Assembly: GCA_028821145.1 (NCBI GenBank)
Contig: JAPPHC010000042.1
Coordinates: forward strand, 28,057-92,056
Origin: Gammaproteobacteria bacterium
Lineage (GTDB): Bacteria; Pseudomonadota; Gammaproteobacteria; Steroidobacterales; Foliamicaceae
Length of the DNA stretch: 64,000 nucleotides
Reading direction: 5' to 3'
In this document: positions 63,955 to 64,000 of the stretch, in pieces
Position numbering within the stretch: the first letter of the stretch is position 1
Layout: every line of letters begins with the position of its first letter
Notes under the pieces: model-generated
What the model saw: the letters and a program-made list of their open reading frames with translations, nothing else
Told to the model about the DNA's origin: nothing
The model's database searches: none
Position numbers and translations under genes: made by a program

Positions 63955-64000
63955 ATGGATTGGATGACGGCAGTTGCTCTGGCGACATTGATCGTGGGCC
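63955..64000 (+). CDS. possible start of a membrane protein, truncated by window end
   Basis: Open frame 'MDWMTAVALATLIVG' running off the edge; only 15 codons visible. Confidence 0.2.
   Translation, partial: MDWMTAVALATLIVG

Noticed and set aside
1-64000. CRISPR arrays, tRNA/rRNA genes, IS elements or prophage
   Set aside because: No regularly spaced repeats, tRNA-like cloverleaf, rRNA sequence, transposase or phage structural gene was noticed by reading; a tool scan (tRNAscan-SE, ISfinder, CRISPRCasFinder) would be decisive.

Overview
High-GC, gene-dense bacterial window (probably a gammaproteobacterium; taxonomy is inference). About 50 CDS are supported. No rRNA, tRNA, CRISPR array, IS element or recognisable transcription-factor gene was seen. 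Layout: (1) 0-2.5 kb: tandem DUF3526/ABC-2-type permeases, the first truncated by the window edge. (2) 2.5-33.5 kb: a catabolic island with two paralogous TonB-dependent receptors, seven alpha/beta hydrolases, two M24 peptidase-fold enzymes, two LLM flavin monooxygenases, a DszC/HsaA-like flavoenzyme, PhyH dioxygenase, two SDRs, an AKR, two MFS/GPH transporters, a PQQ-like repeat protein and an amidohydrolase. (3) 34-47 kb: TGS-GTPase, ATCase-like gene, two penicillin acylases, a secreted M14 carboxypeptidase fused to an argininosuccinate-lyase-superfamily domain, and a third TonB receptor. (4) 47-57 kb: mostly housekeeping-like genes (peroxiredoxin, MDR reductase, ETF alpha/beta, rhodanese, MaoC). 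(5) 57-64 kb: a putative restriction/defence locus (MmeI-like methyltransferase, SF2 helicase, GIY-YIG nuclease) next to a retropepsin-like protein with a mutated catalytic motif. Main findings: the secreted M14-lyase fusion in an acylase/TonB locus, three hydrolase paralogs with a GxHTG instead of GxSxG nucleophile elbow, an identical 7-2-7 palindrome upstream of two TonB receptors, and the split-activity methyltransferase/helicase/nuclease locus.
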